DNA of 64,000 nt from Fasciola hepatica. Taxonomy: Eukaryota > Platyhelminthes > Trematoda > Plagiorchiida > Fasciolidae. Below are positions 61,258 through 64,000 of the stretch, one piece after another. Position 1 is the first letter of the stretch. Each line of letters opens with the position of its first letter. The notes below the pieces were generated by a model. It made no database searches. It was given only the letters and a program-made list of their open reading frames with translations, and was not told where the DNA came from. The stretch is taken from the NCBI GenBank assembly GCA_948099385.1, contig CANUEZ040000163.1, positions 5,696,001-5,760,000 of the forward strand. Direction: 5' to 3'. Both the position numbers and the translations under genes were made by a program.

Positions 61258-64000
61258 GGTGCTTTCGTTATCTGTTTGTTACCACTCCAATCAGAGTGAA
61301 CAGATATTACCTACCGGTTTGGAAAATACACACTGGATGCAATTGATTTCGTCTATTGTCTACTAAAATCTAATTTCATCCGATCATTTGATAACAGTAA
61401 ATTGTGGCTACAAATCATTAGATAGAGTAGACGAGAGACGGATGGCATCGCAGTTTACACAGCTGTTTATGAATTAATCTTACTCCGTTCATCCAAATGA
61501 ACCTTGGATACGTTGTATTCATTCATTTATGCATTCATTCGTGTTTTTTTAATCCTTTCTTAGCGGTTCTAAACAATATTACAAAAATTGATCAATGATC
61601 AATTTATTCTGAGTTATTCAATAATTCGTCCGACAGATTTGAGCCAATAAGAAGCATATTGTTCGACTATTCGTCCAACTTGGAAATGACAGCAAAGGAG
61701 GATTATTGATAAGTGTAGTGAATTCATTGTTATTTTTACCAAAGTTGTAATTAGAAACAGATTGGCTTTTGGTTTCTGCTTTCACTGGTAAAGTTTGGAG
61801 AATAAGGCCATCCAAACAGTTAATGTGAGATTTTCGAAAGTATCGTTAAAATCGCTGTTCATTTGCTAACATCCATTCTGAATTTGTATTTCATTCATGA
61901 GGTATAGGAATGAGAAATTTGCTTAAGATCTGTTCTAAGATGGAATCTTATTCAGACCATTCAGTCAGCCGTATGGCAGATTGTCATTGTAAGACTTGGC
62001 AAATGTAGTTCAGGTAGTATTAACGCATATTTTTCAATTACTTTATTCTCCATACAACAGAGACCCTCTCTGAAGCTGATGCCCACTGTTACAGTGACCA
62101 GCTGTAACGGAACTGAAACTTGGAACGACCGCTTAAGTACGGTCTGTCAAATGGGATGGTAAATCATACCAATCATTTATATGCTTCTCTATACTTCAAA
62201 GCTGTCTGTGACACTCATAGCCATTAAAAGTTAGTCAATTACCAATCCACGGCTCTACACACGGAGCTAGCGGCAATCATATCAATAGTCGTCTTCAGAA
62301 TTGGCCAAAAAGTACATTGCCGCCGATTTCTTTTCTTTTTCTCGCCAATTTCTACGTGCTGCTTAGTATTACGCACATTTTAATCAACGGAGTCTTCTGT
62401 CGTAGGTATACAATCGGCCATTTTCAAAATTATCTTGTTTCTAGAGGCGTGACTTTAGGCACTTGTTCTAATAGGCTTTCAATCTGTTAAACCGTCTCTT
62501 CGAATGTGTATTTTAGACTAGAAAACAGCCAGAGAACACTACATGCAAAACTCCGAGTCAGTTCGCCGGAATATATAATAAATATAAAATAAGAATTGAT
62601 GAATATAACACTTGGAAAATGCGATGCACAAAGTGCAGAAAAGCATAATTCTGATTTTGCAGGTATCAGATAGCGGTTTAAAAGAACCATCCATAACCTC
62701 TAGAGAAAAAAGTAGAGATAGGGATTTTCAATCCAATCAATGTTTAATGTATTCCGGTTTGCTTTTCCAAATAATGAAAATTTCCAAATTTGGTGGAATT
62801 TCTACCCACATTTTATGTTCAAGCAGTTGCTTCACAAGGTTACATCGCGACCCTGGGCCATTTTGTGTGTGAATAATATTTGTTATCCGCGCAGATTGCA
62901 GTACCACCTGGTATGTCCCACAATAAACTCGTCATCTGACTGTCCACCTAGTGAATAGGGTGGACAGAAATAGACCTAGTATACATTTAGACTTCATAGA
63001 TGTCACAGATGTACAAATGATCCAACAGTTCATTATCATACTGTTATGCAGCCACTATTCCCCAAGCAATGTAGGCCGCGAAAACGTGAATGGGAACTTT
63101 TTAAGACACAGTCCGTTTTTGTCTCATTCGGTGTTGAATACTCGAGCGATCCTTTCACCACTGGCCTGAACAGGGGACTGTCACCTTCACACTTTACTTA
63201 CATCTGTTCTTCACCTAATTCGAACTGATACTGTGCTTTCGCTATTCAACCCTTTGTGGAATACCCCTGGAAATCCTATCCAGTTGGGTCATTGAGACCA
63301 TAGTTTTCCTTCTAAGCGGGTACGTTGCACACACACTCACTCACTCCCCCCAACTTATAGCTGCGCGAATACTATTCTTTACCCAGTATTGTATACGTAA
63401 ATACCTGAAGTATTATGTCGAAAAGAAATTTCTTTATGTTGAAAGCTTTTTCATGGATTGGTGGGCAGATTCCATAAACTCTATTCTCCGTCACTCTTGA
63501 CTCCAATCACGTGATCTTCCACTCATCAGCATACGTGCAGCATATACATTATGGACCATCTGAGTAGTATATGGTCTGATTTGTTTTGACCAATAGCGGG
63601 AAAGCTGACATGTTTAACTTGCGACCTTGTAGGCCGAGTTTGCTCTAGTTCGCCCACTGGCCCTAATAACAGTCTTTTGTCTTCGAACCACCTCGTTTCA
63701 TTGACACAAAAACAGACGGCTTATATAAGACGACTGGTGACCGCAGCTAATTGATAGCACGAAAGGAACTTTTCCAAAATGTTTCAATAATAGGTCTTTT
63801 GACCGGCCCTTTTAGTTACAATCCAGATTGGCTGATTTCGTTCCGTTCGGCTATGGCAACTGCTGGAAGCTGATTTGCTGATTTCGTTCTGGTTTGTCAG
63901 GAACCAATTAAATTATCAATCCACTTCACTAGATCTAGGTTTGGACAGTTGATGGCGTGCTGTCTGCTGACGTGACTACGCCGTCTGTTGGCGTTTCATC
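61258..64000. other. no recognisable gene
   Basis: AT-rich with short frames. A 21-bp palindrome lies at 61585-61605. A TATATAA motif near 63722 in a CG-containing context could be a promoter or a further LTR running off the right edge, but no partner was found. Confidence 0.5.

Noticed and set aside
1..64000. Spliced-leader RNA, rRNA, CRISPR array or prokaryotic operon
   Set aside because: I looked for the fluke spliced-leader sequence, regularly spaced repeats and ribosomal landmarks and saw none; the sequence is eukaryotic in character.

Overview
This is eukaryotic nuclear DNA. It is AT-rich, has no operon-like gene order, contains three (TA)n microsatellites and many decayed transposable elements, and shows only one exon I can place in a known protein family. 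The element types fit a flatworm, most likely a digenean fluke: an RTE-like LINE whose protein style I associate with liver and lung flukes, a Penelope-like GIY-YIG fragment, solo LTRs with 4-bp target duplications, and tRNA-derived SINEs. The species assignment is inference; no search was run.

Layout. Positions 67-1995 hold a decayed RTE-like LINE (endonuclease plus reverse transcriptase), followed by a (TA)n tract. From about 6.5 to 13 kb there are SINE remnants and two copies of an unusual SINE-like element (8604-9067 and 12307-12838). Its tRNA-like core is enclosed by inverted copies of its own 3' segment, and the second copy has an 11-bp target-site duplication. At 15.3-16.6 kb two DDE transposase fragments lie head to head. 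A small foldback element lies at 20.6-20.9 kb. SINE copies follow at 23.7 and 27.9 kb, and a tRNA-Thr-like sequence at 29.65 kb. A complex foldback structure of about 1.75 kb spans 31.27-33.03 kb. Solo LTR 1 is at 34.17-34.60 kb.

The only convincing host coding sequence is a minus-strand exon at 37955-38199. It encodes the start of an actin-binding calponin-homology domain of the spectrin/dystrophin/plakin/nesprin type, with an insertion of about 29 residues. Its flanking exons were not found, so the tens of kb around it may be intron. At 48.1-48.9 kb a Penelope-like fragment is split by solo LTR 2. A dispersed repeat of about 400 bp occurs twice (44.76-45.13 and 55.88-56.29 kb), with a coiled-coil-like pseudo-exon just before the second copy. 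Solo LTR 3 is at 60.81-61.25 kb on the minus strand, with a perfect ATAT duplication.

Most of the remaining sequence shows nothing I can name. Open frames there reach 141-156 codons. A rough calculation from base composition expects about one frame of that size by chance in 64 kb of such sequence, so I have not called them genes.
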